Shown piece after piece: positions 36,216 to 43,920 of a stretch of DNA of 52,816 nt (within the stretch, counting starts at the first letter, position 1; each line of letters begins with the position of its first letter). The stretch covers positions 60,644-113,459 of the forward strand of contig DBTN01000013.1 of assembly GCA_002307065.1 (NCBI GenBank). Reading direction: 5' to 3'. This DNA comes from Akkermansiaceae bacterium UBA1315 (lineage in GTDB: Bacteria > Verrucomicrobiota > Verrucomicrobiia > Verrucomicrobiales > Akkermansiaceae). Made by a program: the position numbers and the translations under genes. The notes under the pieces are model-generated. The model made no database searches, had not been told where the DNA came from, and saw only the letters and a list, made by a program, of their open reading frames with translations.

Positions 36216-37328
36216 TTAAACGAGCCGCTCGACGACCCAAAACAGCCCGGCCAGCGCGATGATCAACGATCCGGCAAATTGAATCCGAGGTGTCCATTTT
36301 TTCAATGGGATCAATAGTAAAAACGCCAAACCGAGCAGCGAAATCTGAGCGATTTCCACCCCAAGATTAAAACCGATCAGTGGCACCACCAGGCGATCGC
36401 CGGTCGCGTTTCCCAATTTTTCAGACAGCACGCTGGCGAAACCCAAGCCATGAAGCAGACCAAAAAGGAAAACCAAAACGAACCGCTGTTTCCCTGGTTT
36501 GCGTAAAAGGAGGTTTTCGATTCCGATCCACATGATGCTCGCTGCGATCAGCACTTCGACCGGTTTCGCGGGCACTGCCACCCAACCCATCACCGCGAGC
36601 GAAAGCGTGATCGAATGCGCGGTCGTGAACATCAGCGACTGACCGAGCAGCGGTTTCCACTTTGGCAAAAGCAGGAAAAGCCCGAGGATAAAAAGCATGT
36701 GATCCAGGCCGAGCGGTATCACATGCCGAAATCCGGACCGCAACCAGCCGACAAAACCCTCGGTCGGATTTTGCGAAGAAGATTTTCCCGCAGCCGAGAC
36801 ATGCAACAGCACCAGATCGTCTCCCGGTGGCGCGCTGAGAATTGTTCCGTGCGCGGTGCCACCGACATTGACGATCAATTCCGCTCCAAGATCGTCCTGC
36901 CAATGAATCGCGAAGTCACCGGTTTCGCGTCGCGCTTCAGCGACCAAAACGACCGGGATGATCGCCCAATCTTCGGCTTCCTCCTGCGAAAAATCCAAAG
37001 CGACCGGCGGAAAAACGATACGCCACGGGATCTCCTTTCCGTCAAATTTTAGCGCGACGATTTTTCGCAACGTCCTTTCCGTCTGCTGCTGCAGATCCGC
37101 CAATTCGTCCGGACTGGCATACATCAGCACCGACTTTCCGGGCGGCTGCGCGTCCGGATCTCCACGGGTTCCGGGCATCATGTAGCCCAGATCCATCATG
37201 CCGTTCAACCGCCACTCGCCGTCAACGGAATGGAAATCGAACTCAATGGCATCGATTTGATGCCCGCTCAGCCGCTGGAAACAGAGACACCCGAAAAAAA
37301 GCCACAGCCATAGACGCGTCTTAAACAC
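36216..37328 (-). CDS. HupE/UreJ-2 family membrane protein
   Basis: 370 residues: a signal peptide, an extracytoplasmic beta domain (residues about 23-200), then six to seven transmembrane helices with the HupE/UreJ-2 histidine motifs GLDHMLFILGLF, TTAHSITLSLA and FGLLHGLGFA and the segment FNLGVEIAQ. Members are thought to handle nickel, cobalt or other metals, though most of this large-form group is uncharacterised. No urease or hydrogenase genes are nearby. It lies in the leftward run between the DJ-1 gene and the UbiA-like gene. Confidence 0.85.
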   Translation of the reverse strand: MFKTRLWLWLFFGCLCFQRLSGHQIDAIEFDFHSVDGEWRLNGMMDLGYMMPGTRGDPDAQPPGKSVLMYASPDELADLQQQTERTLRKIVALKFDGKEIPWRIVFPPVALDFSQEEAEDWAIIPVVLVAEARRETGDFAIHWQDDLGAELIVNVGGTAHGTILSAPPGDDLVLLHVSAAGKSSSQNPTEGFVGWLRSGFRHVIPLGLDHMLFILGLFLLLPKWKPLLGQSLMFTTAHSITLSLAVMGWVAVPAKPVEVLIAASIMWIGIENLLLRKPGKQRFVLVFLFGLLHGLGFASVLSEKLGNATGDRLVVPLIGFNLGVEIAQISLLGLAFLLLIPLKKWTPRIQFAGSLIIALAGLFWVVERLV

Positions 37329-37382
37329 CGGCTGCGAATAGATTTCCGGAAAACCAAACGCAAGCCCGCTGTTTCCAACCGG

Positions 37383-37919
37383 TCAGGCCATGATCGCCGC
37401 CGCGACTTCTTCAGCAACATCTTTGCCGACCAGTCGTTCGACCAGCGCCAATCCGAAATCCAGGGCGGTGCCCGCGCCGCGCGAGGTGATGATCAATCCG
37501 TCTTCGACGACCTTTTGATCAAGGGCTCCTGAAATTTCCTCTTCAGTGCTGAAGTGAGCGGTAAACCGGTGCTCACCTAAAATCCCGGCGTCGTGTAAAA
37601 TCAGAGGGGCCGCGCAGATCGCCGCGACGAGTTTCCCCCGCTCCACAAAATCCCGCGCAAGCTGAACCGCCCGTCCGTCACGGCGCAATTCACCCACTCC
37701 CGGGCCGCCGGGAATCAGCAAAAGATCAAAATCCTTTGAGCTCAGCCCGTCGAGCGACCCATCCGGCTCCAAGCGGAGGCCGCTGCGCCCTTGGATGACT
37801 CCGCCATGCAGGGAAGCGATGACCACTTCCACCTCCGCCCGCCTTAAAAGATCGATCGGTGTGACAGCTTCGATTTCCTCGAATCCATCCACCAAAATAC
37901 AAAGAACGCGCTTCGACAT
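37383..37919 (-). CDS. DJ-1/PfpI (YajL/ThiJ) family protein
   Basis: 178 residues from ATG 37919 (a TTG two codons upstream is less likely). The DJ-1 active site is complete: Glu14 in DGFEEIEA and the nucleophilic Cys102 in AAICAAPLIL, followed by ITSRGAGTALDFGLALVERL. This matches the YajL/DJ-1 branch linked to protection of proteins and nucleotides from glyoxal or oxidative damage, rather than the PfpI protease-like branch. Next to trpS, 24 bases apart. Confidence 0.92.
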   Translation of the reverse strand: MSKRVLCILVDGFEEIEAVTPIDLLRRAEVEVVIASLHGGVIQGRSGLRLEPDGSLDGLSSKDFDLLLIPGGPGVGELRRDGRAVQLARDFVERGKLVAAICAAPLILHDAGILGEHRFTAHFSTEEEISGALDQKVVEDGLIITSRGAGTALDFGLALVERLVGKDVAEEVAAAIMA

Positions 37920-37943
37920 TTCCAACGTTATCGTAAACCGGGA

Positions 37944-38909
37944 TTAACGCAAGCCAACCGCCGCGCGGACACGGTCGAGAACCTTTCCCGCTTCTTCCCG
38001 AGCTCGTGCGGCTCCTTTCGCCAAAACATCGTCGACATATCCCGGATCGGCCAAGATCGCTTCACGGCGCGCACGCATCGGTGCGAAAAAGTCCCAATAC
38101 GCTTCCGCCACCCGCTTTTTCAAATCACCGTAACCGGTTCCGCCTTGTTCATGCTGGGAAACCATCGTCGCGTAGTCCTCCGGGCTCGCGAAAAGCTTAT
38201 ACAACGCCAAAATCGTCGACCCTTCGACCGGTTTGGGATCTTCGACCGGTGTCGAGTCGGTGACGATGCGCATCACCAGCTTTTTCAACGGCTTTTCTTC
38301 CCCAAAAATCGGCAAGGTGTTGTTATAACTTTTGCTCATCTTGCGGCCATCGAGACCGATGATGACCGCCGTGTCTTCACGGATGATCGGTTCCGGCAAA
38401 AGCACGGTATGCTCGCCGTACGTTTCGTTGAGCTTCACCGCCAGATCACGCGTCACTTCGAGGTGCTGCTTTTGATCTTTTCCAACCGGCACCTTGTTCG
38501 AATCATACAACAAAATATCCGCCGCCATCAGCGCAGGATAAGCAAAAAGCGCATGGTTCGGGCTGATGCCATTCGCGATCTTATCTTTGTAAGAATGGCA
38601 TTTTTCCAACAAACTCATCGGACAAACGGTCGAGAGCAGCCAGGCGAGTTCATTCACTTCCGGCACCGCACTCTGACGGAAAAACACCGCCTTCTCCGGA
38701 TCCAAACCACAAGCGAGGAAATCGATCGCCAGTTCCCGCACATTTGCCCGCAGCGCGGCGGCGTCTTGGGACGATGTCATCGCATGGTAATCGGCGATGA
38801 AATAAAAGGCTTCTCCTTCATTTTGAAGCCGCACCGCTGGCTCCATCGCACCGAAATAATTTCCGACGTGAAGTTTTCCGCTGGGCTGGAGACCGGTGAG
38901 AATTCGCAT
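37944..38909 (-). CDS. trpS: Tryptophanyl-tRNA synthetase
   Basis: 321 residues from ATG 38909; MRILTGLQPSGKLHVGNYFG is the normal TrpRS start, and the 12 residues upstream in the longer frame are unrelated. The class I HIGH motif is HVGN (residues 14-17) and KMSKS is at residues 190-194. The usual AIDLOOP DKV(P)VGKDQ segment is present. The length is typical. An essential gene in the leftward run. Confidence 0.97.
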   Translation of the reverse strand: MRILTGLQPSGKLHVGNYFGAMEPAVRLQNEGEAFYFIADYHAMTSSQDAAALRANVRELAIDFLACGLDPEKAVFFRQSAVPEVNELAWLLSTVCPMSLLEKCHSYKDKIANGISPNHALFAYPALMAADILLYDSNKVPVGKDQKQHLEVTRDLAVKLNETYGEHTVLLPEPIIREDTAVIIGLDGRKMSKSYNNTLPIFGEEKPLKKLVMRIVTDSTPVEDPKPVEGSTILALYKLFASPEDYATMVSQHEQGGTGYGDLKKRVAEAYWDFFAPMRARREAILADPGYVDDVLAKGAARAREEAGKVLDRVRAAVGLR

Positions 38910-38951
38910 GCGCGGAGCATGGATTCGCCGCTTCCAAACGGTCAAGCCGCC

Positions 38952-39422
38952 TTATTCGTTCAAATGTTTGAGCGCCTCGCGGATCGCCGGAATCACCAGC
39001 GGCAGGCATTCTCCGATCGCTTTCGGATTTCCGGGCAAATTGACAATCAAGCTTTTGCCACGAGTGCCAGCGGTCGAGCGCGAGAGAATCGCTGTCGGGA
39101 CTTTCGCGAAACTTTGCATCCGCATCACTTCGCCGAAACCGGGCAATTCGCGTTCGAGCACCGCCTTCGTCGCTTCCGGCGTCACGTCACGATGCGACGG
39201 ACCGGTTCCGCCGGTCGTAAGAACGAGATCGCACTTTTCGAGATCGCATAAATTCCGCAGCAGCGACTCGATCGCCAACCGGTCGTCCGGCATTATCACG
39301 CGGACCCAGTCGATTTCAGAAATCCCGGCTTCGCCAAAAACCCGTTCGATTTCCGGCCCACTCCGGTCTTCATAAACGCCGGCGCTCGCCCGGTCGCTCA
39401 ATGTCAGCCGCGCGACCTTCAT
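38952..39422 (-). CDS. mog: Molybdopterin adenylyltransferase (MogA/MoaB family)
   Basis: 156 residues. TLSDRASAGVYEDRSGP at the N-terminus, TTGGTGPSHRDVTPEA and NLPGNPKAIGECL mark the MPT-adenylylating family. It activates molybdopterin with ATP before MoeA inserts molybdate. It overlaps moaC by 4 bases (ATGA), so the two are translated together, and moeA lies just upstream of moaC. Confidence 0.93.
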   Translation of the reverse strand: MKVARLTLSDRASAGVYEDRSGPEIERVFGEAGISEIDWVRVIMPDDRLAIESLLRNLCDLEKCDLVLTTGGTGPSHRDVTPEATKAVLERELPGFGEVMRMQSFAKVPTAILSRSTAGTRGKSLIVNLPGNPKAIGECLPLVIPAIREALKHLNE

Positions 39423-39871
39423 TCTTTGATTTTTTCAATCACTTTGATGTCGCCGATCACCATCTGTTTATCGACCGCTTTGCACATGTCATAAATCGTC
39501 AATGCGGCGACGGATACGGCGGTGAGCGCTTCCATTTCGATACCGGTTTTGGCGGAGGTCGATGCGGTCGCACGGATTGCAACTCCGGTTTCCTGGACTT
39601 CAAAATCGACATCCACCTTATCCAAGGGCAATCCGTGACAAAGCGGGATCAACCGGTCGGTCATCTTCGCCGCTTGAATCGCCGCGATTCGGGCGACGGT
39701 CAGCACATCACCTTTCGGCAAGGCCCGGTCACGCAACGCTTGGACGGTGCCCGGCGCACACGTGATGAATCCGGCGGCGATCGCCAAACGTCGTTGAACC
39801 GGTTTCGCGCCGACATCGACCATTCTGGCGGTCCCGTCGGCATCGAGGTGAGAGAATTTCAAAGATGACAT
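39419..39871 (-). CDS. moaC: Cyclic pyranopterin monophosphate synthase MoaC
   Basis: 150 residues. MVDVGAKPVQRR, PLCHGLPLDKVDV, TGIEMEALTAVSVAALTIYD and MCKAVDKQMVI are the standard MoaC blocks, including the catalytic lysine in the last one. MoaC forms cPMP from the product of the radical SAM enzyme MoaA. moaA is not in the window. Lies 17 bases after moeA on the same strand. Confidence 0.97.
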   Translation of the reverse strand: MSSLKFSHLDADGTARMVDVGAKPVQRRLAIAAGFITCAPGTVQALRDRALPKGDVLTVARIAAIQAAKMTDRLIPLCHGLPLDKVDVDFEVQETGVAIRATASTSAKTGIEMEALTAVSVAALTIYDMCKAVDKQMVIGDIKVIEKIKE

Positions 39872-39888
39872 AAAGGCGTGGAGATACG

Positions 39889-41073
39889 TTAAACTTCGCC
39901 AACGGGCAGGTCGAGCAACAAGGTTTGCACCTTTCCATCAAAAGGCGAATCCGCGTTGACCCGTGCCAACGCGTTTGTCCCAGCAAGCGAAAAAGTGTTA
40001 CCGGACGTCGACCAGCGTTTCGGACGAACGACGAGTTTCCCGTTTCTCACGAACACCTGAACAGGTGAAAATGTTTCCCGCGGGTCCGGTTTCAAAGCCT
40101 CCGCATCTTCCAAATCCAGCGACAAAAAATTCCAGTTCGGCTCCATCCCGCACATGCGCTCGATCACCAACCGGATGGCGACATGGAAACAAACAAAATG
40201 AGAAACCGGATTTCCTGGAATCACAAACGCCGCCTGTTTTCCGCGCGTTGCGAAGGTCAGCGGTTTCCCCGGGCGTAAATTCACGCGATCGAAATGAATC
40301 GTGAAGCCAACATTTCGCAAAACCTCCGCGCCAAAATCATAATCTCCGACGCTCGCACCGCCGGAAATCAGCAGCAAATCAAAATCCCCTTCCACCGCCG
40401 CTGTCATCTTTTCCCGATCATCCGAAATCCGTCGCGAATCCGTTAGATCCACCCCGAACGGTTTCAGCAAACCGGTGAGCAATGAGGAATTGGTATCGCG
40501 GATTTCTCCAGCGGTCGGAATGTTTTCAGGTCCCACGAGCTCGTCCCCCGTGGCGAGATGACGCACGACCGGTTTGCGGATCACCCGCGGAGTGACGACA
40601 CCGATTTGAGCGAGGATGGCCATTTCCGCAGGACCCAGTTTTGCATTTTTCGGAAGAACCGCATCGCCCGGTTTGGCCTCGGATCCTTTCGCCCGAATGG
40701 ACCGGTTTTCTCCGAAAGCTTCGACAAAAACCAGATCGCCCTCACGCCTGACATCCTCCTGCATGATGACTCGTCCACCGCCATCTGGGATCAAGGCACC
40801 GGTGAAAATTCGCATCGCCTCGCCTGCTGCGATTGCTCGTTCAGGCACTTTTCCCGCAGGAATTTCGCCAACCACCCGAAACGTTCCCGCTTGTTCCTCC
40901 GCACCAATCACATACCCGTCCATCATCGAACGATCTCCGGACGGATAAAACGCGTCCGCGCACGCCGCCTCAAAAAGGATTCTGTTAGACGATTCATTCA
41001 GTGGAATCTCTACCGGTTCCAGAACACCGGTTTCCGAACCGATGATTCTGCGCGCTTCTTCTACGGAAATCAT
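39889..41073 (-). CDS. moeA: Molybdopterin molybdenumtransferase MoeA
   Basis: 394 residues from ATG 41073 (MISVEEARRI is the usual MoeA start; a frame from 41103 adds 10 residues). Blocks include DGYVIGAEE, MRIFTGALIPDGG, LATGDELVGPENIPTAGEIRDT cut by family-typical substitutions, ISGGASVGDYDF and IPGNPVSHFV. It inserts molybdate into adenylylated molybdopterin. It heads the leftward moeA-moaC-mog group and is divergent from moaD-moaE, 63 bases apart, so a shared promoter region controls five cofactor genes. Confidence 0.95.
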   Translation of the reverse strand: MISVEEARRIIGSETGVLEPVEIPLNESSNRILFEAACADAFYPSGDRSMMDGYVIGAEEQAGTFRVVGEIPAGKVPERAIAAGEAMRIFTGALIPDGGGRVIMQEDVRREGDLVFVEAFGENRSIRAKGSEAKPGDAVLPKNAKLGPAEMAILAQIGVVTPRVIRKPVVRHLATGDELVGPENIPTAGEIRDTNSSLLTGLLKPFGVDLTDSRRISDDREKMTAAVEGDFDLLLISGGASVGDYDFGAEVLRNVGFTIHFDRVNLRPGKPLTFATRGKQAAFVIPGNPVSHFVCFHVAIRLVIERMCGMEPNWNFLSLDLEDAEALKPDPRETFSPVQVFVRNGKLVVRPKRWSTSGNTFSLAGTNALARVNADSPFDGKVQTLLLDLPVGEV

Positions 41074-41136
41074 TGCGGTCACCGTAAGATCGTGGACATT
41101 CACGACAAGCAGAACTTCGAACCGCCAGAATCCCGC

Positions 41137-41367
41137 ATGGAAATCAATCTTTTCGCCTTTGCCAGCTCAAGCGATGACTTCGGGTTTTCCGAACGTCGTG
41201 TGCCCTGCGGCCCGGATGACACCCCGCTGAGCATCGTCGAAAAATACGCCCCACGGGCGAATCGCGAATCTCTGCGCGTCGCTCTCGACTGTGAATTTGT
41301 CACCTGGGACACGCCGATTGGCGACGCCCGCGAACTCGCTTTTCTCCCGCCCGTGTCCGGCGGCTGA
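41137..41367 (+). CDS. moaD: Molybdopterin synthase small subunit MoaD
   Basis: 76 residues from ATG 41137, with the ubiquitin-like pattern and the C-terminal Gly-Gly (PPVSGG) that MoeB adenylylates and converts to a thiocarboxylate. LAFLPPVSGG matches the family end. It starts 63 bases from the divergent moeA and is followed 4 bases later by moaE. The longer frame upstream overlaps moeA and is a shadow. Confidence 0.93.
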   Translation: MEINLFAFASSSDDFGFSERRVPCGPDDTPLSIVEKYAPRANRESLRVALDCEFVTWDTPIGDARELAFLPPVSGG

Positions 41368-41371
41368 TGCC

Positions 41372-41749
41372 ATGCAAATCGATATCCAATTTACCGATCA
41401 TCCCATCGTCGCTCCGAAACTCGATCTGCCTTCACGGGAAATCGGAGCGGCCGTCGAATTTCACGGCATCGTTCGCGAGATGGAAAATGACCGCGCGTTG
41501 ACCGGGCTTTTTTATGAGGCTTATGAACCCATGGCGCGGCGGGTTCTCGAAAAACACTTCGTGGAACTCGGAGCGCTCCACGGCTGCGTGGCGGTGCGTT
41601 TCATCCACCGCACCGGGTGGGTGCCGGTTTGCGAAGCGTCTCTCTACCTTTCTGTCGTCAGTTCGCATCGACGCGAAGCATTGCTTTTCCTCGCCGACGC
41701 GATCGACCGGTTAAAACTCGACGTTCCCATCTGGAAACGCGTCGTCTGA
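41372..41749 (+). CDS. moaE: Molybdopterin synthase large subunit MoaE
   Basis: 125 residues from ATG 41372. VEFHGIVREMEND, LFYEAYEPMARR, RFIHRTGWVPVCEAS, VSSHRREALLFLADAIDRLK and the C-terminal VPIWKR are standard MoaE motifs, with the reactive lysine in the last one. With MoaD it adds the dithiolene sulfurs to cPMP. Last gene before the convergent siderophore cluster. Confidence 0.96.
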   Translation: MQIDIQFTDHPIVAPKLDLPSREIGAAVEFHGIVREMENDRALTGLFYEAYEPMARRVLEKHFVELGALHGCVAVRFIHRTGWVPVCEASLYLSVVSSHRREALLFLADAIDRLKLDVPIWKRVV

Positions 41750-41765
41750 CCGACCGATGATCTCA

Positions 41766-41801
41766 GAGATACCATTCTGTTCTTGAGCAGAAAGGTCTCT
41801 C
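41766..41801. terminator. Imperfect hairpin between moaE and the siderophore cluster
   Basis: GAGA-ACC-TCTG pairs with CAGA-GGT-TCTC in the 63-base convergent gap, with small internal mismatches and an 8-base loop. No clear T tract on either side. Probably a weak bidirectional terminator. Confidence 0.4.
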
Positions 41802-41812
41802 AAAATGAATCA

Positions 41813-42628
41813 TCAGACGCTGGCGAACCCGCGTGCGCGGGCGAGTTGGAGGCGATCGACTCTGAGAATCTGCCGGGGATTTTCGCCGAACCATTCGAGC
41901 GAGGCGTCGAGCCCCTCGGTTGCAGATTGCTTAAAAAATCGCCGATAATCGTAGGCCCCATCAAACAGCGGAGTCATGCCGTCCCGGGTGCCGGAGGCGG
42001 AATACACGTTGCCTGGTTCAAAAACGGCGAGATCCCGGCGGCTGCGGACATTTTTCAAGTGCAGGTGCACAATATGCTCCCGAAGCTGCTGATAGGCCAC
42101 GATCGGATCCGCGCCGGACTCCCAGACATGAAGCACGTCGAAGTTGATACCCAGCGCCGGATGATCGACCCGGTCGATCAGCTCAAGGGTGCTCTCGACG
42201 GTGTCGGCGAAAGTGTTTGGATGGATTTCCACCACTAATTTGAGGTCGCCGGCTGCCTCGCACAACTTCCGCAAACGCCGACAGATCTCCTCGCGGGCCT
42301 GGCCATTCATCTCGGAACTCGGCCGACTACCCGCGAAAGTCCGGACTTTTCCGGACTCCAGTTGCCGGGCCACGCGAAAAATCCCGTCCGCCCGGCGCAT
42401 CGCCCGCGCCTCGTCGCCATCGAGCGCGAAATAATCGCTGATCATGGAAAAACTCACCCCGTGCGCGCGTGCCAGCTCGAGCGCAAGCTCGGGCGGATCC
42501 ACGAGATGGAGCGCGTGAGCCCCCCATAATTCGATGCCATCCAATCGATTTTCCCCGGCCCAGCGCGTCAACTCAGGTAGGGAGACTAACTCGTGGCGGA
42601 ACGATATGCTGCAAAGCGAGATTTTCAT
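41813..42628 (-). CDS. asbF: 3-Dehydroshikimate dehydratase AsbF (3,4-dihydroxybenzoate formation)
   Basis: Makes 3,4-dihydroxybenzoate, the unusual catechol of petrobactin, from the shikimate intermediate 3-dehydroshikimate. The 271-residue TIM-barrel protein follows B. anthracis AsbF closely: MKISLCSISFRHELVS, GIELWGAHA, KVRTFAG, HPNTFADT, FDVLHVWESGADP, FEPGNVYSASG and ASLEWFG. The metal ligands Glu134, Asp164, His190 and Glu245 are all present with AsbF spacing. The ATG at 42628 overlaps the upstream stop by 4 bases; 15 extra upstream residues in the longer frame are unrelated. Last gene of the cluster, as asbF is in Bacillus. Confidence 0.93.
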   Translation of the reverse strand: MKISLCSISFRHELVSLPELTRWAGENRLDGIELWGAHALHLVDPPELALELARAHGVSFSMISDYFALDGDEARAMRRADGIFRVARQLESGKVRTFAGSRPSSEMNGQAREEICRRLRKLCEAAGDLKLVVEIHPNTFADTVESTLELIDRVDHPALGINFDVLHVWESGADPIVAYQQLREHIVHLHLKNVRSRRDLAVFEPGNVYSASGTRDGMTPLFDGAYDYRRFFKQSATEGLDASLEWFGENPRQILRVDRLQLARARGFASV

Positions 42629-43920
42629 GAATCGGCGGTCGTTTCGGGTTTCTCGAAACGAGCAGCCGCCCATTGCAAGTGCACTTCCTGCAATCTGCGT
42701 TTGATCCGAAATTCTCTTTCGTCCTGTTCGTCGAGCAGCTCGAAAATTTCCCGGAGATTTTCCTCATCTCGGACATTCGACAGCTTGATCGCTCGGTAAT
42801 GGATTCGGGTATAGCCGTGGACGAGATCCGCAATGACATCACACCAGTGCTCGAATTCGTCTCCATCGAGCGACAAATCGCGCCAGAAAAATGCCAAGCC
42901 GTGCTCGTAGGCATACTTGCGGATCGCCAGCAATGGCACGTCAGAGACGCTTTTTTCCAGATGTTCCAGAGCGAGCGGCAAACCGTCCGGAGTGAGACCC
43001 GCCGCATGTTCTTCGACCGCAGCACGAATCGCATCGGTCAACGGGTTGTGATTCTCGATCAAGCAGGCTCTAAAATAGGCATCGATGCTTTCAGGCGAAG
43101 TCGGAGTCAACTCTGCGGCGTCGAAGAGGAATCCACCACTGACCGTTGGCTGATCAATCGCCTGAAACACGCGCCGCGCAGGCAATGTTCCTTCCCAGCG
43201 AAAATCCGGATCAGACATGAAAAGGGTTTCTGGGTCGTCGGTCTTTTCCAACAGAACGTAGTGGGGAAAAGGATCTTTATCGAAACGATTTTCACGTTCC
43301 GGAAGTTGATGGAGATCCAGCATCACCATCAGTTGCTGACGCGGAGATTTGGTCTCCAAAAGCGAGGACAGGAGGTCGAGGTTTTCCTGCCGCGATTTTT
43401 TGGGATCGAACCACGGCACGATCTCCACGCCATACAGCCGCTGAAACCAATCCCGGAAAAAGTCGTGGCGTAGGGTTTCTGAATGATTGGTGATCCGGCG
43501 ATGTTGATCGACAACGATTTCGGCATCCCATACGCCGAAGTAAAACGGCCGATGGTCGGTGAAATCACAGGCTTTTACAATTTCACAAAGGCAACTGATG
43601 AAACAGTGCACCTTGATGTCTTCGAATTCCTCATTGGATTTTGCCGCAGCTTCACCCGTCAACGCCCGAGCCAGACTGGAAATGGTGGCGAACGCTTCTT
43701 TGAAAACGGCGGTCTCGGGAACGGCGATCCCGCATTCAATTTCCAACATCACGATCAAGCTGAGCGCACTCACCGAATCCATTCCAAGGTCCTCTTGAAG
43801 ACGAGTTTCAGGACGCAACGGAACATCGTCTGGTAAATCCGGCATTTCTCGCAGAGTCCGGCAGATCGCATCGACAATTTCTCCATACGAAACCGGAGCG
43901 GTGGAAAGGGTCGCGGTCAT
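42625..43920 (-). CDS. asbDE: Fused AsbD-AsbE: aryl carrier protein plus 3,4-dihydroxybenzoyl transferase
   Basis: 431 residues, which equals the sum of separate AsbD (about 90) and AsbE (about 330). Residues 10-90 are an acyl carrier domain with the phosphopantetheine serine Ser49 in DLGMDSVSAL. From about residue 95 the protein resembles AsbE (DHRPFYFGVWDAEIVVDQHRR cut by one or two changes, HSETLRHDF, and EHWCDVIADLVHGYTRIHY). In the petrobactin path AsbC loads 3,4-dihydroxybenzoate on AsbD, and AsbE moves it to a spermidine amine. Here carrier and transferase are one chain. Overlaps its neighbours by 4 bases on both sides. A phosphopantetheinyl transferase must come from elsewhere. Confidence 0.88.
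   Translation of the reverse strand: MTATLSTAPVSYGEIVDAICRTLREMPDLPDDVPLRPETRLQEDLGMDSVSALSLIVMLEIECGIAVPETAVFKEAFATISSLARALTGEAAAKSNEEFEDIKVHCFISCLCEIVKACDFTDHRPFYFGVWDAEIVVDQHRRITNHSETLRHDFFRDWFQRLYGVEIVPWFDPKKSRQENLDLLSSLLETKSPRQQLMVMLDLHQLPERENRFDKDPFPHYVLLEKTDDPETLFMSDPDFRWEGTLPARRVFQAIDQPTVSGGFLFDAAELTPTSPESIDAYFRACLIENHNPLTDAIRAAVEEHAAGLTPDGLPLALEHLEKSVSDVPLLAIRKYAYEHGLAFFWRDLSLDGDEFEHWCDVIADLVHGYTRIHYRAIKLSNVRDEENLREIFELLDEQDEREFRIKRRLQEVHLQWAAARFEKPETTADS

Noticed and set aside
41797..41813. A second copy of the tRNA 3' end as an attachment site at the far border of the siderophore cluster
   Set aside because: Compared by eye with the convergent moaE-asbF gap; no matching stretch was found.
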